64,000 bases of DNA from Onthophagus taurus (GCF_036711975.1 NC_091967.1:4340001-4404000), one strand, 5' to 3'. Shown: positions 11,686 through 23,205, counted from the first letter of the stretch. Notes: a model not told the origin generated them from the sequence alone. Translations and numbers: made by a program.

Positions 11686-12828
11686 ATGGAAAGCGGAAAG
11701 CATATGGGTCAAATAAAGCTATTATCTAACAACAATTATCAGACATGGAAATTTCGAGTTGAGATGTTGTTAATTCGGGAAAATCTTTGGGAAGTTGTGA
11801 CAAATGAACCATCAACTCCAAAAGAAGATATGTGGGACCTTACAGATAAAAAGGCTCGAGCAACAATTGGATTATTAGTGGATGATACCCAACTGAAGCT
11901 TATAAAAGGGAAAACAACGGCGAAAGAAATGTGGTTGTCATTAAAAAACTTCCATGAAAAGTCTACATTAGGAGTGACAACCAGACTACTCAAAAAGTTA
12001 TGTAAAAGGGAACTCTCAGAAGGTGGTGACATGGAGATTCACATAAGGGAAATGGAGGAACTATTGGAGCAATTAACAACTGCTGGACATATTTTTCCTG
12101 AAGAAATGATTGTTATATTTTATTTACAAAGTTTGCCAGCTAGTTATGATCATCTTATAATTGCATTAGAAAACAGAACGGACACGTTGACAGCGGAATT
12201 TGTGAAACAAAGACTTCTGGAAGAGTATGAAAAACGAAAAAATCGGGACTTTGACGAAACTTCAAAGGCCATGAAGACACTGCAGTATTCTAGAGGTATA
12301 GAGAAGAAAAATATTGAATGTTTCTTTTGCAAGAAAAAAGGACACATGAAGAAAGATTGTCGAAAGTATATAACTTGGTTGAAGAAACACAAAGCCAAGA
12401 TAGCAGAAGACAAGAAAGAAAATTCAGACAATGAAAAGGAAGAGTATTTGAGTTATATAGCGAAGGAAAATACCATAATTCATCATTGTAATAAATCCAA
12501 CACTATAACAGGACAGCGAGACGACCAAATGTGGTACATAGATTCTGGAGCAACGGCCCACATGTGTAACAATCCAAAATTATTAGAACATATTAATAAA
12601 AACGGTGCCACAGTAGTTAGTGTAGCAGACGGTCGTAAGTTAAATGTCACAGGTACGTGCGTTATTAGAAGCATTGCTAATGATAGTAGTAATATGGTTA
12701 TAAAGTTAAACAATGTTTTATATGTACCGAATTTAGATAGCAATTTAATTTCTGTTAGTAATCTAGTAAGTAAAGGGTTAGAATATTTAATGAAAAGGGA
12801 GGTTTTGTTAAATGTAAGGATAATATAA
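11686..12828 (+). CDS. Copia Gag with zinc knuckle and protease motif
   Basis: Retrotransposon structural protein, 380 residues to a stop at 12828. The N-terminal half matches the Copia gag fold by pattern (NYQTWKFRVEMLL near 18, LLIA/ALEN repeats near 158). A CCHC zinc knuckle occupies C212-C215-H220-C225. The aspartic protease core MWYIDSGATAHMC has its catalytic Asp at 286. The stop after KGLEYLMKR, followed by a new frame at 12831, indicates a frameshift or stop mutation between protease and integrase, since Copia normally uses one continuous ORF. The gag part itself has no internal stop. It is embedded in a rearranged, replication-incompetent unit. Confidence 0.85.
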   Translation: MESGKHMGQIKLLSNNNYQTWKFRVEMLLIRENLWEVVTNEPSTPKEDMWDLTDKKARATIGLLVDDTQLKLIKGKTTAKEMWLSLKNFHEKSTLGVTTRLLKKLCKRELSEGGDMEIHIREMEELLEQLTTAGHIFPEEMIVIFYLQSLPASYDHLIIALENRTDTLTAEFVKQRLLEEYEKRKNRDFDETSKAMKTLQYSRGIEKKNIECFFCKKKGHMKKDCRKYITWLKKHKAKIAEDKKENSDNEKEEYLSYIAKENTIIHHCNKSNTITGQRDDQMWYIDSGATAHMCNNPKLLEHINKNGATVVSVADGRKLNVTGTCVIRSIANDSSNMVIKLNNVLYVPNLDSNLISVSNLVSKGLEYLMKREVLLNVRII

Positions 12829-12830
12829 TA

Positions 12831-13282
12831 ATGAAATTTAATAAGTTAGGTAAACTATTTGTGTTAGATTTTGGTGAAAAAACATATAAAATATCATTGC
12901 CAATAATTAAAAGATGCGTACATGAAAGGCATAAGGTTTTAGCCCACCGAAATTTAACTGATATAAAGAAATTACAGTTATTATATCCTGAAAAGATTAA
13001 TATTACAAGTTGTAACTGTTCAGATTTATGTGAAGAATGTTTAAGAGCAAAGATGACGCGACAGTTATTTATTAAAAGTAATAAAACCGAAAAAACAAAT
13101 CCGATAAATTTAAGTCCAATAGAAGTTGTAACGAATCAAGGTTATAAATACATACTCAGTTTAATTGATGATTGTACAGACTATACAACTGTTTACTTAA
13201 TAAAGGAAAAGAGTGATGTAGCAAACATAATTAAAGAACATATTAGTATGTTGGAAAATATATTTAACAGAAAACCAAAAAT
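12831..13282 (+). pseudogene. Copia integrase, truncated
   Basis: The frame opens just after the gag/protease stop. It contains the pre-integrase zinc region (H-N-L with C-x2-C at CEEC) and the beginning of the integrase core (LSLIDDCTDYTTVY, with a catalytic Asp). It is cut after IFNRKPK, where LTR-derived sequence begins (13275-13334). The rest of integrase and all reverse transcriptase are absent. Confidence 0.8.
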
Positions 13283-13384
13283 AAAATTCCCGCAAAAGCC
13301 ATAAAGTTAATTAATTATTCAAGAAAGTTCATCAATATTGTGGTATAAAAAATGCGTAAATTGCTGACTTTTGATGAACACTGT

Positions 13385-14798
13385 ATAATACTGATAATAG
13401 AAACAGTCAAAGCAGGACCGGATTATCCGATTAAAGTACATTCTCAGGTTTAAAATTATAACTAAATTTTACAATTTTAATAATTTTCGATTAATACCAA
13501 CAATAATTGATTAAATCTTAATAAAAATCTCAACTTACCAGCTAAAAATAACCACTTTAATTCGGTTCAACCGGAGAATGATTTAACGTCAATTCTACTT
13601 TAGAACTACAACTGTACTGATAAGTTAAGACGTTTACACTTTGATTAAAACCGAGATGTTAAACGATTTTTATTGGAGGGGGTACTCCACAAAATTAAAA
13701 AATATTGCGAAATAACATTCTTAAGAGGATAACCTATTAGCAAAAACAACGAATACTATATTATTCAGCCATCGTTTAAAATTTTTGTATGTTTGTTACA
13801 TCAAAATTTCTATTTTTTTATATAGTTTTTAGTGATGCATTTAGTTTTTTCAAAAAATGTCGCGTAACGTTTCTAAAATCACGTTTTAAAAAATTTTTAA
13901 AAACGGAATGCATCACGAGGTAGTGGAATGTAAAGTAAATCATATTTAAAGAGTTCAATTTTTTTATTAAATGCAGCAAATTTAAATAAAATGGGTTTAA
14001 AACGTGTAGTCCGTTTTGATTGCTTGTGGAGTATAAATACGGCAACATCGCAAATATTACTCCGTCCGAAACATTGCCCGAGACATAGTGTAGAGACTAT
14101 GTAGACGTAGTGTCTCCCAAGAAAAACAAACCTGAAGCGATTAATATTTTCGGATAGATCAAAAAATTTGTATATCATTAATTTAAATTTAAACATTTAA
14201 TTTACGTAGAATGCAAAACAATGTCTAAATGTGGCAATACATTTTTAATAATGAGAATATTTGCACAATTATCTGATCATCTACTATTAGATTAATTATT
14301 AAAATAAATACAAAATAAAAATATAAAGAAGCACCAAAGGTATATTTTAAAATAAATAATACAATATAAATAATAAAAAAATATATTAACTCATAAAAAA
14401 CTAAAAATTTTCTTAATAACAATTTTTAAATTTTTTCAAATATTTTCTGATATAAGGGTACTAAAATTTTACATCATCGTAAAGAGAAAAACAATCTCTA
14501 TCAAATGAGCCTAACGAAAGGGTACATTATCATTTAAAAAAATTCAAGTGTTATTCATTGCTCATTTGTTTTCTGAAATATAAACAATTGAATGCTGTCT
14601 TATTATGGCAAATAAAATATTAAACAACTTTTGTATAAAATGTTTTTTTATAAAGTTGATATATACTATATTCCATACATAATGGGCACCCTATATAAAA
14701 ATTTATGGTGTTTCTGTAAGTGGTGGCATAATTTCAACCACATATACTGCTAGGAGCAAAAATTATGACAGCTAGTCTAAACATTTTTAATCTTTAAA
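13385..14798. other. AT-rich intergenic DNA
   Basis: No gene recognised. Short frames on the minus strand (13818-14422) are low-complexity Phe/Leu/Ile-rich and lack motifs or splice context. A stretch around 13550-13690 with higher complexity shows no recognised domain in six frames. Confidence 0.5.
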
Positions 14799-14800
14799 TA

Positions 14801-16272
14801 CAGGTTGATTTATTAGCTCACCATCAAACTTTGACATATGATAGCTAATCCAATTACCAAAAAAAAAATGTTAATGAACATATATCCTATTTCAATTATT
14901 TACGAAATTATAACACTTTAAAGTTTTCTGCAGCGAATTTATTAATAGTCAGTAAAATCAAACATTCAACAAAAACAAAGTTGTCATTGTAATATATCAG
15001 TTTGCTGTAAGGTTTAATTATTACATACAAGAAGAAACTCAAAATGTACGCTTATAGCACTGAAGAGTATGCTGATATAATTTTAGTGTATTTTTTTGCA
15101 ATTGAAACGGTCGACAATCAGTATCAGAATATCAAGAAAGATTTCCACAGCGTCATTTGCCATATTATTCAGTTTTTAGCGATTCTTTCAGAAGACTTTG
15201 AGAAACAGGTAATCCTATTCGACCGCATGTAGTTAATGTAGCGGACGAAGAAGCTGTAATTAATGCTGTCATTGATAATCCTTCCATCAGCACTCGAAGA
15301 ATAGCACACAACATACATGTAAGTCAACATTTTGCATGGCGCGTATTGAATCGATAAGTCCTTCATCCGTATCGTAAACAGAACGTTCAAGCTCTACAGC
15401 CAGGAGATAATCAGCAACGGTTAGCATTTTGTGAATGGTTATTGTAGTAACATGCCCAAAATAATGACTTCATTTCAAATGATCGCTGGACAGATGAATC
15501 ATGTTTTACACGAGATGGTATAAATAATTACCATAATGAACATATCTGGGCATTACAAAATCTGCATGCGATTAGACCAAGGAAATTTCAACAACGTTTC
15601 AGCATCAACGTTTGGGGTGGATTATTTAACAACAATTTACTAGGTTTGCATGTACTTGATGGACGTTTGAACGCTGTAAACTACAGATTTTTTTGAACAA
15701 CACACTTTTCGATTTACTTGAAGATATACCTCTTAATGTATGTAATTCAAAATATGTGGTACCAGCACGATGATGCCCCCCTCATCGCGGAAGAATAGTT
15801 GTCGAGTGGTTAAATCAATATTTTCCAAACAAGTGGATTGGTAATGGTCCATTTGTTTGGCCACCTAGATCCCCCGACCTTAATCCATTGGATTTCTACT
15901 TATTGGGTCATATGATACAAATTGTGTATCAAGTGGAAATTAACACACGAAAACAGTCATTAAACAGAATACAAATGGCTGCTACTGGAACAAGAAATCA
16001 AGCAGACATTTTAATTCGGCTGAAGAACTCTTTAATTCGTCATTGTGAAGCATGTATTCCTTCTTCAGAAGGAGTCTATTTTGAACAATATTTGTAATAT
16101 TTATGTGTTTTAAAAATAATGTAGCAGTTAATTATGATATAAAAATGAAAACTTTAAAGTGTTATAATTTCGTAATTAATTAAAATAGGACATATTTTCA
16201 CTAACATTTTTTTTTGTAATTGGATTAGCTATCATATGTCAAAGTTTGATGGTGAGCTGATAAATCACCCTG
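14801..16272 (+). mobile_element. Mariner-like element with about 120-bp terminal repeats
   Basis: CAGGTTGATTTATTAGCTC at 14801 is matched by the complement ending at 16272 (CAGGGTGATTTATCAGCTC when reversed). TA flanks both ends (14799-14800 and 16273-16274). Similarity of the arms continues inward for about 120-130 bp to TTTAAAGTTTT. It encloses a broken transposase on the plus strand. Confidence 0.85.
15044..16096 (+). pseudogene. Tc1/mariner transposase, frameshifted
   Basis: The start at 15044 leads a helix-turn-helix region. Then, in changing frames, come STRRIAH...VSQHFAWRVL, an RWTDESCFTRDG block (first catalytic Asp), RFSINVWGG, QHDDAPPHRGR (second Asp) and WPPRSPDLNPLDF (third acidic region). 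The intact C-terminal frame begins at 15888 and ends at 16096 with a family-typical EACIPSSEGVYFEQYL. At least three frameshifts or stops, for example near 15230, 15355, 15450 and 15690, make it inactive. It belongs to the same broad family as the copies at 43.7-44.8 kb and 62.8-63.8 kb. Confidence 0.88.
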
Positions 16273-16388
16273 TATAAATCAATAAATGGCTAAGGTATAG
16301 ATTATCTGTAATAATTTTAATGATTTGTCATATACAGATAAAATTTGGTATACTGTGCAATTTTATAATGAGGAATCTGATAAGATCG

Positions 16389-17182
16389 CATTGAGGTCTT
16401 ATATATAATCTAGAGTGCGTATGCTGTTGTCCCCACCACGCCTAAAATGAAGCCAGAAAGGTCGTCATGTTAGATGTACCAACTTAGCGGGAAATTCGAA
16501 ATTCTTATATATACTTATGTAAGAATTTACATTATTATAAACTGGAAAGACAGAAAATAATAACCAAAACAAAACATATTAACTTTTTATTAATAAATAA
16601 TTATTAATTATATAATATTTTAAAAGAACTTAATAATTTTTAACAATAACCCTTATAATTAACATAAACTAAGAAGAAAATATTTAAAACAATTCTGGTT
16701 GATCACGTTAACCTTTTGCTTATAAATAATTGTTAGTTTATTTTAAAAGAACTAAACATTCCTTAATAATAAACTTTACTTCAACTGCAATTGTTAATTT
16801 CAAGTCAAGTAACCAGAAACATTTTATAGACTGTTGTAAATAATCTTCCAACCTACCAAATTATAAAAAACATATGTGAAACAAAAATAAAATTTTAATA
16901 AAAATAACAATATGTTTATGAAAATTGTGAGGTTATTCTATTTTATCTTCTTCCGGTGAGGTTTCGGAGTTCGAACCAAAGTTCATATCATGCTCCAGCA
17001 ACAAGGTGTCTGTTTGTCTGTTTATGTTTTCCTTCAAATTCTATTGTGAGGTTATAATTGTAGGTACAATAGAGACTTGAAACTATAGCTAAGTTCAGGT
17101 CGGTACATCCAACATGTCTGACTTTCTGATTACCCCCACCACCACCACATACGCACTCTAGATTATATATAAGACCTCAATG
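16389..17182. mobile_element. hAT-like MITE, 794 bp
   Basis: Terminal inverted repeats of 35 bp (CATTGAGGTCTTATATATAA at 16389, complement ending 17182) are bordered by the exact 8-bp duplication TAAGATCG (16381-16388 and 17183-17190). The interior is AT-rich without ORFs. The 8-bp duplication points to hAT (or P) transposition. No transposase is encoded. Confidence 0.85.
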
Positions 17183-17190
17183 TAAGATCG

Positions 17191-19712
17191 GCATCCACCA
17201 ACATCCCTTTTCGTGAAAATATATAATTTTAACTAACAATTGATAATAATGAAATACTAGCAATAACAGCTATGTTCCAAAAAGCGGCCCCGACTCGTAT
17301 TCAAATGCATTCAACTAAGAATAAAATCAACCAAATTGGAATCTCGTTTCCAATTTTTCGCCAGCTAGGTAGGCCTCTTAAAGACTTAGTTGTTCTTTTC
17401 ATAACATGATGTAATATTCGCAATATCTGTTTCTAAAATAACCTATCGACTTCGCAATGCGTTTAAGAAACGAAATTTAAAAGATCGAAACTAAATTATA
17501 AAGCGTAACTCAATATTTACACGGGAATTTCAATTTCCATTTCGCGGCGAAAATTCGCGTTTGAAAAATCCCTTTTAATTTCATACCGAAAATTGCACAT
17601 CAATAATTATGAGTGTTTGTTTGGAAAGTAAATTAAATTTCTTTTTGATTTATCGATAAGTAATTTTAGTAGTATTAAAATTTATAAATAAAAAAATTAA
17701 ATATATGGATGTTAAAACAGAAATATGAAATTTTAAAGTTCCGACCTGGAATAATAATTATCCTTGAAGATTGGAAGGTGGTAATAAGAAACGAGTTATA
17801 TTCCGCGACGCCGACCACTTTAATTTCCCCATTTATTATTGTATTAAAGAAGAATTTCGTATTTCTTGCTTTTTTTGGGTGGGTGAAAATTTTCCGGGGA
17901 AAATAAGAAAAAAATTATTAATTTTCGTGTAATTCGTTATTGTATAATACCCAGCAGTACTGAGAGAATACATTAAACGGTCGTTTTGTTGGTGAAATGC
18001 GACATTTCCTAGTGCACGTGGGAACATTCACCAACTTCGACACTTCAATAACTAACAAGCTGATTTGTTAGGAAGTTTCCATCAAAACTCTGTATGTAAC
18101 ATTCACGGGAAGTTCTACTCAGGTGTTAGCAATTTTAGATGTCTACATTCGCTTCAAATCCTATAACCAAAACTTCCTTTACCCCCTTTAATTTAAATTT
18201 TATGATATAGATTAAAAATGTGTGCTAACGAAGTATTTACAAAGCATGCAGGCGAGAGATACGGGTTACGTTTTTGATTTGTAGGGGAGACGAATGTCGG
18301 AATAAACTGATGGAAAGGTCGTATACGAAAAGGGCATAAATTACCGTACATTCAGGTCTTGTTTGCGAGATATGCGATTTCGATTCAATTTCATACGAGG
18401 GTGTATTTATCGTTTCTCTGCGAATCGGAGTTTTTCTTTATTTCCATTCATTCTCAACCCTATATAGGTACTTTTCCAAGGTATCACCTCGATTCGTATT
18501 GATTTTTTCTCAATAAATATTATTTATTTAATAGTATTAATTTTTCGAGATAAAAACCTTATCATAATCATAATCATAATCGTCTAAAAGTTATCTGCTG
18601 GTTACGAAGCAGAGAGTTATTTAAAAAAACGTTCTATTTTTTAATGGAAAACTTGAGACGTCCTTTGAGTTGATATAAAAAAAAACATCCACTTTGAAGA
18701 ATTAATCTAAAAAGTTTTATTGCAAGCTAATTCACTCCCAAAGTTTTGCAATAGAGAAATTGCTTTATAACATTTTTTCAAACTTAATTAATAATATTTC
18801 ACTTTTGTATCATTTTATTGATAACGTGATTTTGCAAGGAAACGTGATATAACCTCAAATATATTCCTTTGCAAGCACAATTTCATGTAACAAATAGCAG
18901 ATATGACGTTAAGGTGCTCTGAAAGCTTTATCTTCAAAGAGAGCCCAGTCTCTTTGCCGTTTACGACGTATTTCCGAACACACGTTTATATGAACTTTCC
19001 CTGTAGAGAATTGAGGCATTTGAAACCGTTTGCAACAAAAGAATTTTGTGCAATTTAGGAAAGAAACCTTATATTTAAAAAAATAATAAAGTAATGACGC
19101 GTACGTACCAAAATTGTGATGTATTCTCACAACAGAGTGAACGAATAAGCCGATTTAGTTGAAAAATATGACGCGGTTTATTTTAAGACAAAGTAGGTTA
19201 AACTTAGCAGTTCGGTGGAAGGAAGAATTTAAAATTCAAATTTTTAGATTGATTTTTTTCTCCTAATTCTTTTATAATAAATGCTTAAATTATGAAATAA
19301 TTTGAAGGTTATTAAGTTCATCATTAACAATAAAATGTTGCGCTGAAGTACATTATCAAAGTATTCCACAAACATTAGATATTATAATAAGTTTTAGCAA
19401 ACCCTGAAGTGTAAGGAATCTCGCAGCGTGAATAGATACAAAATCGCTATTGCCAAAGCATACTCTTTTAAGAATATCGACCCTATATCTAAAAATAACT
19501 TCTAAAATACCAAGGATCAAATAATGTGATATCAAAAATCAATTGGAAGAAATCTGCGAAGTCTTATTAACCGGAGAAGCTGAAATGATGAAATTACAAC
19601 GTTTTGTACATTTATTTATTTATAATCAATAATCCTCTTTTATCCACAGAGGTGTCGAGGAGGTTTTACAGCTTTTAAATATTTTTCCATCACTAAACAC
19701 CCGACTCCTCTA
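17191..19712. other. Intergenic DNA without recognised features
   Basis: AT-rich, six frames show only short open stretches. GC content rises modestly around 18240-18420 and 18900-19000, but no domain, splice-framed exon or RNA gene was recognised. Confidence 0.5.
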
Positions 19713-19714
19713 TA

Positions 19715-20678
19715 CAGGGTGTCTCAGTGAGACCGGCCATTAGACATTTCTGTGGTTCTGGCCAAAATAAAAAATTGAGAATTCAAACTTAAGTATTATC
19801 AATTACGTTCTCTTCGTCTAAAATATTTTCAGTTTTCTAGCACTTCCGGTTATACCGGAAGTCGCCACCTACTTTATTTTTTTAAATGGAACACCCTGTA
19901 TATTGTTACATATTTGGATTTGTCTGTTTTGAAGGTTTATAAATAACTTTACTTTTTGCAATTTGATTCGGCCGTTCTCGGCCAATCAGACTTTGACGTT
20001 TGTCAATAAGTCATTAAACATTTGTTTTCCATGGCACACTAGGCTAAATATCCATATGATATGTGTGCATTTTTCAAAAAACCCTAATTATCTCCCAAAT
20101 TATTAATATTAGGTATGGGCCATATGGGATATAAAAGATGTAGAATGAGACACTGAAGACGACTAAAAAATAAAATATAGGGGGTGCCATTTAAAAAAAT
20201 GAAGTTATGGTACTTCCAAATTTTGAAAAGTTAACGTGCCATAGTAAAGTGGCCAAACGTTCTAGACAGCCGTTCTTGGCACCAAAACATACTCCATCAT
20301 GTTGTTTAAGCATATTCTGAATCCTAAATAGATATCCCAAAAATCGAGTGTTCTCTGATTTTTTGAACAAATGTCCGCTGGAGCAGATTTTTCTAGAAAA
20401 ATTCGAATAACTCGAGAACGGCAGTATCAAATTGCAAAAAGTAAAGTTATTTATAAACCTTGAAAACAGACAAATCCAAATATGTAAAAATATACAGGGT
20501 GTTCCATTAAAAAAAAAAAAGTAGGTGGCGACTTCCGGTATAACCGGAAGTGCAAGAAATCTGAAAATATTTTAGTCGAAGAGATCGTAATTGATAATAC
20601 TTAAGTCTGAATTCTCAAATTTTTATTTTCGCCAAAACCCCAGAAACGTCTAATGACCGGTCTCGCTGAGACACCCTG
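19715..20678. mobile_element. Mariner-type foldback MITE, 964 bp, arms about 290 bp
   Basis: CAGGGTGTCTCAGTGAGACC at 19715 is matched by its near-complement ending 20678, with TA at both flanks. Arms of about 290 bp include a second internal ACACCCTGTATA-like motif (near 19905 and 20495) and a GTTATACC palindrome within CTTCCGGTATAACCGGAAGT. The 380-bp core has no transposase. Confidence 0.85.
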
Positions 20679-20689
20679 TATATCAGCAA

Positions 20690-20855
20690 ATTATTCTTTA
20701 GTGTTAATTGGCCTTTACCTTTCTTTTTGGTTTCAGTTAATGCTACAATACCGATTTCTTAGTGCTTGATCTCTTCTAATAACTCTTTCTCTTTACTATG
20801 TATGCCTCTTACGTTCCATGTTGCCATTTTTATTGTATTTTCTTTTTGATTTTCT
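20690..20855 (-). pseudogene. LINE endonuclease start, RTE-like fragment
   Basis: The minus strand reads MATWNVRGIHSKEKELLEE, a stop, then EIGIVALTETKKKGKG, the beginning of an apurinic-type endonuclease of RTE-like LINEs. Only about 55 codons survive between two mariner-type elements. Confidence 0.75.
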
Positions 20856-21266
20856 TGTATAATAGATAATCTTGTATACAGGGTGTCCCGCAACGATTGT
20901 ACAAAACTGCATCAGCGTAGTCTATGATCAAAAATAAACAAAAAAAGCCTAATAAACATGGGTCCGAAAATGGACCATTTTCGAGATATTCAAAGATTTA
21001 GTTTCATAAGTTGACATTGTTAACATCATGAATTTAAATTTGTTTTTATAATAATTAAGTCGTTACTATGATTACGATAAGTTGTCTAATCAAAAAAAAA
21101 TAATAATACTACACGAAATTATTATTTTACTATTTAATTTTTTCAATTCAATTTGTTAAATATTCGTTGTTTTTATGCTGGTTGAACGATTTTCTTCGAC
21201 AATCTTTGTTACTTGTTTTGTTAAATTATTAATGAACTGTATTAATTAACTTAATATTAATATACA

Positions 21267-22646
21267 GATAAATGGAAAAGTTCGCTGGTTGTACCACTAC
21301 CCAAAAAATCTGGTCCTCACACTTTAAATGATATTAGACCCGTATCGGTTCTTCCAGTTCTGTCTAAGGTACTGGAAAAGATACTGGCATCACAATTGAC
21401 GAGTCACCTAAATCAGTTTAAAATCTTGCCCGATTTGCAGTCAGGTTTTAGATCTGGCTACAGTTGTGCCACTGCGCTGGCAAACGTTATGGATGACATT
21501 GTTACGGCTAGGGATGCGGGATTAACTACAGTGCTTGTGCTTTTAGATTTTTCAAAGGCTTTTGATATGATCGATCATAGGTTGCTGTTATGTATGCTTC
21601 ATTATGTTGGGATGAGCCGGTGTGGTGTTCAGTTGATGGACGATTATTTGCGAGATCGTACACAGAGTGTGTTGTTTGGGGGCAGTCGATCCAACATCTT
21701 AAATGTGAAATCGGGCGTGCCCCAAGGCTCAGTGCTTGGTCCACTGCTGTACTCGATATATACACTCAATATTCAAAAGTACATTCGTACCTGTCGCTAT
21801 CATCTCTATGCGGATGATACACAGATATATTACTCCTTTAAGCCATCGGATGTTGCGTTAGTTTCTAGTCAAATCAATCAGGACTTGAGCGGGATTCTTC
21901 GCTTTGCGGATGATCACGGTTTGGTGGTGAATTCGGATAAAACTGTTGGGTTGGTCTTTGCGAATGGAAGAAATAAACTGGCTGCGCAGCGGGATTTGGG
22001 ATTGCTTATTGGAGGGGCTGAGGTGATGTATCAGGATTCAGTCAGGTATTTGGGAGTCTGGATAGATTCAGAATTGAGATTGAGGAAGTTTGTGTCCTGC
22101 CTGGTCGGGAGGGCGTTTGCCAGTTTAAAGCTGTTATATTCACACAAAGCGGTTTTGAATATCAAACTTAGAAAATTGTTATGTGAGTCATTTGTACTAT
22201 CACATTTTAATTACTGTGATGTAGTTTATCATTCGTTTATAGATCAAGTTAGTGCTGGTAGAATTCAGAGAGTGCAGAATAGTTGCTTACGATTTATTTA
22301 CGGTATTAAACGTCGTCAGCATGTTTCTCATGTGTTAGAGGCCGCCAATTGGCTAAATATGTGGAGGAGAAGGGTTTTACATACCGCTTTGTTTTTTCAT
22401 GGTGTTGTGACTTGGCGCATGCCTCCTTACCTGTACTGTCGCATAACTTACAGAACTGATATTCACAATCTTGGTACTCGATTCAGGGGTCAGGTCGCAA
22501 TTCCAAGGCATAGGACTCAACTATTTAAGAAATCATTTTCATACAATATTGCAAAGTATTTCATTGATCTTAATCGTTGCTTTTGCTTTAAGTCGAGATA
22601 TGAATTTAAAAAGGCCGTCATAAAATATTTGTCTGAGCTGCGGTGA
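21267..22646 (+). CDS. LINE reverse transcriptase (CR1/Jockey-like), 5'-truncated
   Basis: A continuous frame of 459 codons that opens inside the polymerase domain at DKWKSSLVVPLPKK (21267); the first internal ATG is at 21396. Motifs in order are IRPVSVLPVLSKVLE, GFRSGYSCATAL, LLDFSKAFDMIDH, GVPQGSVLGPLLY, the catalytic YADD (21807-21818), and the thumb/C-terminal region with SHFNYCDVVY and RIQRVQNSCLRFIYGI. The C-terminus is intact to the stop at 22646. The endonuclease and ORF1 are missing, as expected for target-primed insertion that stopped early. The 3' UTR runs to a (TTA)n tail at about 22946-22972. The open frame suggests recent insertion, but the truncated copy cannot move by itself. 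Confidence 0.92.
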   Translation, partial: DKWKSSLVVPLPKKSGPHTLNDIRPVSVLPVLSKVLEKILASQLTSHLNQFKILPDLQSGFRSGYSCATALANVMDDIVTARDAGLTTVLVLLDFSKAFDMIDHRLLLCMLHYVGMSRCGVQLMDDYLRDRTQSVLFGGSRSNILNVKSGVPQGSVLGPLLYSIYTLNIQKYIRTCRYHLYADDTQIYYSFKPSDVALVSSQINQDLSGILRFADDHGLVVNSDKTVGLVFANGRNKLAAQRDLGLLIGGAEVMYQDSVRYLGVWIDSELRLRKFVSCLVGRAFASLKLLYSHKAVLNIKLRKLLCESFVLSHFNYCDVVYHSFIDQVSAGRIQRVQNSCLRFIYGIKRRQHVSHVLEAANWLNMWRRRVLHTALFFHGVVTWRMPPYLYCRITYRTDIHNLGTRFRGQVAIPRHRTQLFKKSFSYNIAKYFIDLNRCFCFKSRYEFKKAVIKYLSELR

Positions 22647-22975
22647 GGGTGGGTTCGTTGGGTGTGGCAATGTTCGATGTGTTTAAACTGGTCAGTTGGT
22701 GGTTCTGGTCAAAAGCTGTTTGAGGTATTTAGCTTAATCCATCTATATTGTTATATATCTATAGTTTTTCTTTTTTTTCCGAGCTGCGTGGAGGAGTGGA
22801 TCGTGACTATGTTACGAGCCAAACGCAGTCCATTTGGTTGCAACCCCGTTCTATTGTAATATATATTGTTTTTGTAAAGTTTTTTTTGTTTATTTTCTTT
22901 CTGATTTCTATATATATGTAAAGTATGTGGGTTGTGCCAATAAATATTATTATTATTATTATTATTATTATCTTA
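22647..22975 (+). other. LINE 3' UTR and TTA-repeat tail
   Basis: Sequence following the reverse transcriptase stop, ending in CCAATAAATA followed by about nine TTA/ATT repeats. The microsatellite tail marks the 3' end of the inserted LINE. After it the AT-rich interior of the mariner element resumes. Confidence 0.75.
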
Positions 22976-23205
22976 TTATTTATTAAACTTTATCTTAACC
23001 ATCGTAACCGTGGTAATCATATAATTACTGCATCTAAATCGTTAGAATTAATGATGTTTACAATAGGTCAGCTTATGAAACTAAAACTTTGAATATCTCG
23101 AAATTGGTCCATTTTTGGACCTATGTTTATTAGACTTTTCTTGTCTGTTTTCGATCAGAGAAAACGCTGATGCAGTATTGTACAATCGTTGCGGGACACC
23201 CTGTA

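Larger units (their letters stand above)
10959..13334. mobile_element. Rearranged Copia retrotransposon with inverted LTR ends and 5-bp TSD
   Basis: The unit is bounded by the same LTR 3' terminus at both sides in inverted orientation (TGATGGACTTTCTTG at 10959 and CAAGAAAGTTCATCA ending 13334). It is flanked by the 5-bp direct repeat ATATT (10954-10958 and 13335-13339), the duplication size of Copia integrase. The left half holds the 3' LTR and RNase H on the minus strand. The right half holds the leader, gag, protease and part of integrase on the plus strand. Reverse transcriptase is missing. The halves meet near 11573-11577. Confidence 0.75.
7884..13383. mobile_element. Putative mariner-like shell with nested elements
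   Basis: CAGTGTTCGCCAAAAGTTAG at 7884, preceded by TA, is matched in inverted orientation at 13383 (reverse complement CAGTGTTCATCAAAAGTCAG), followed by TA. Two younger elements, a TTAA transposon and a Copia unit, lie between these ends. The remaining shell sequence (7910-8040, 10610-10950 and 13340-13383) has no ORF. The long span rests only on about 25-35 bp of terminal similarity, so chance or two separate solo ends cannot be excluded. Confidence 0.45.
20879..23203. mobile_element. Mariner-type element interrupted by a LINE
   Basis: CAGGGTGTCCCGCAACGATT at 20879 and the complement ending 23203 are flanked by TA (20877-20878 and 23204-23205). Arms of about 165 bp remain similar. Between them lies AT-rich DNA plus a 5'-truncated LINE (21267-22975). 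No transposase is visible, so the host element was probably already non-autonomous. Confidence 0.8.

Noticed and set aside
11739..12743. Minus-strand frames opposite Copia gag
   Set aside because: Antisense shadows; gag motifs are on the plus strand.
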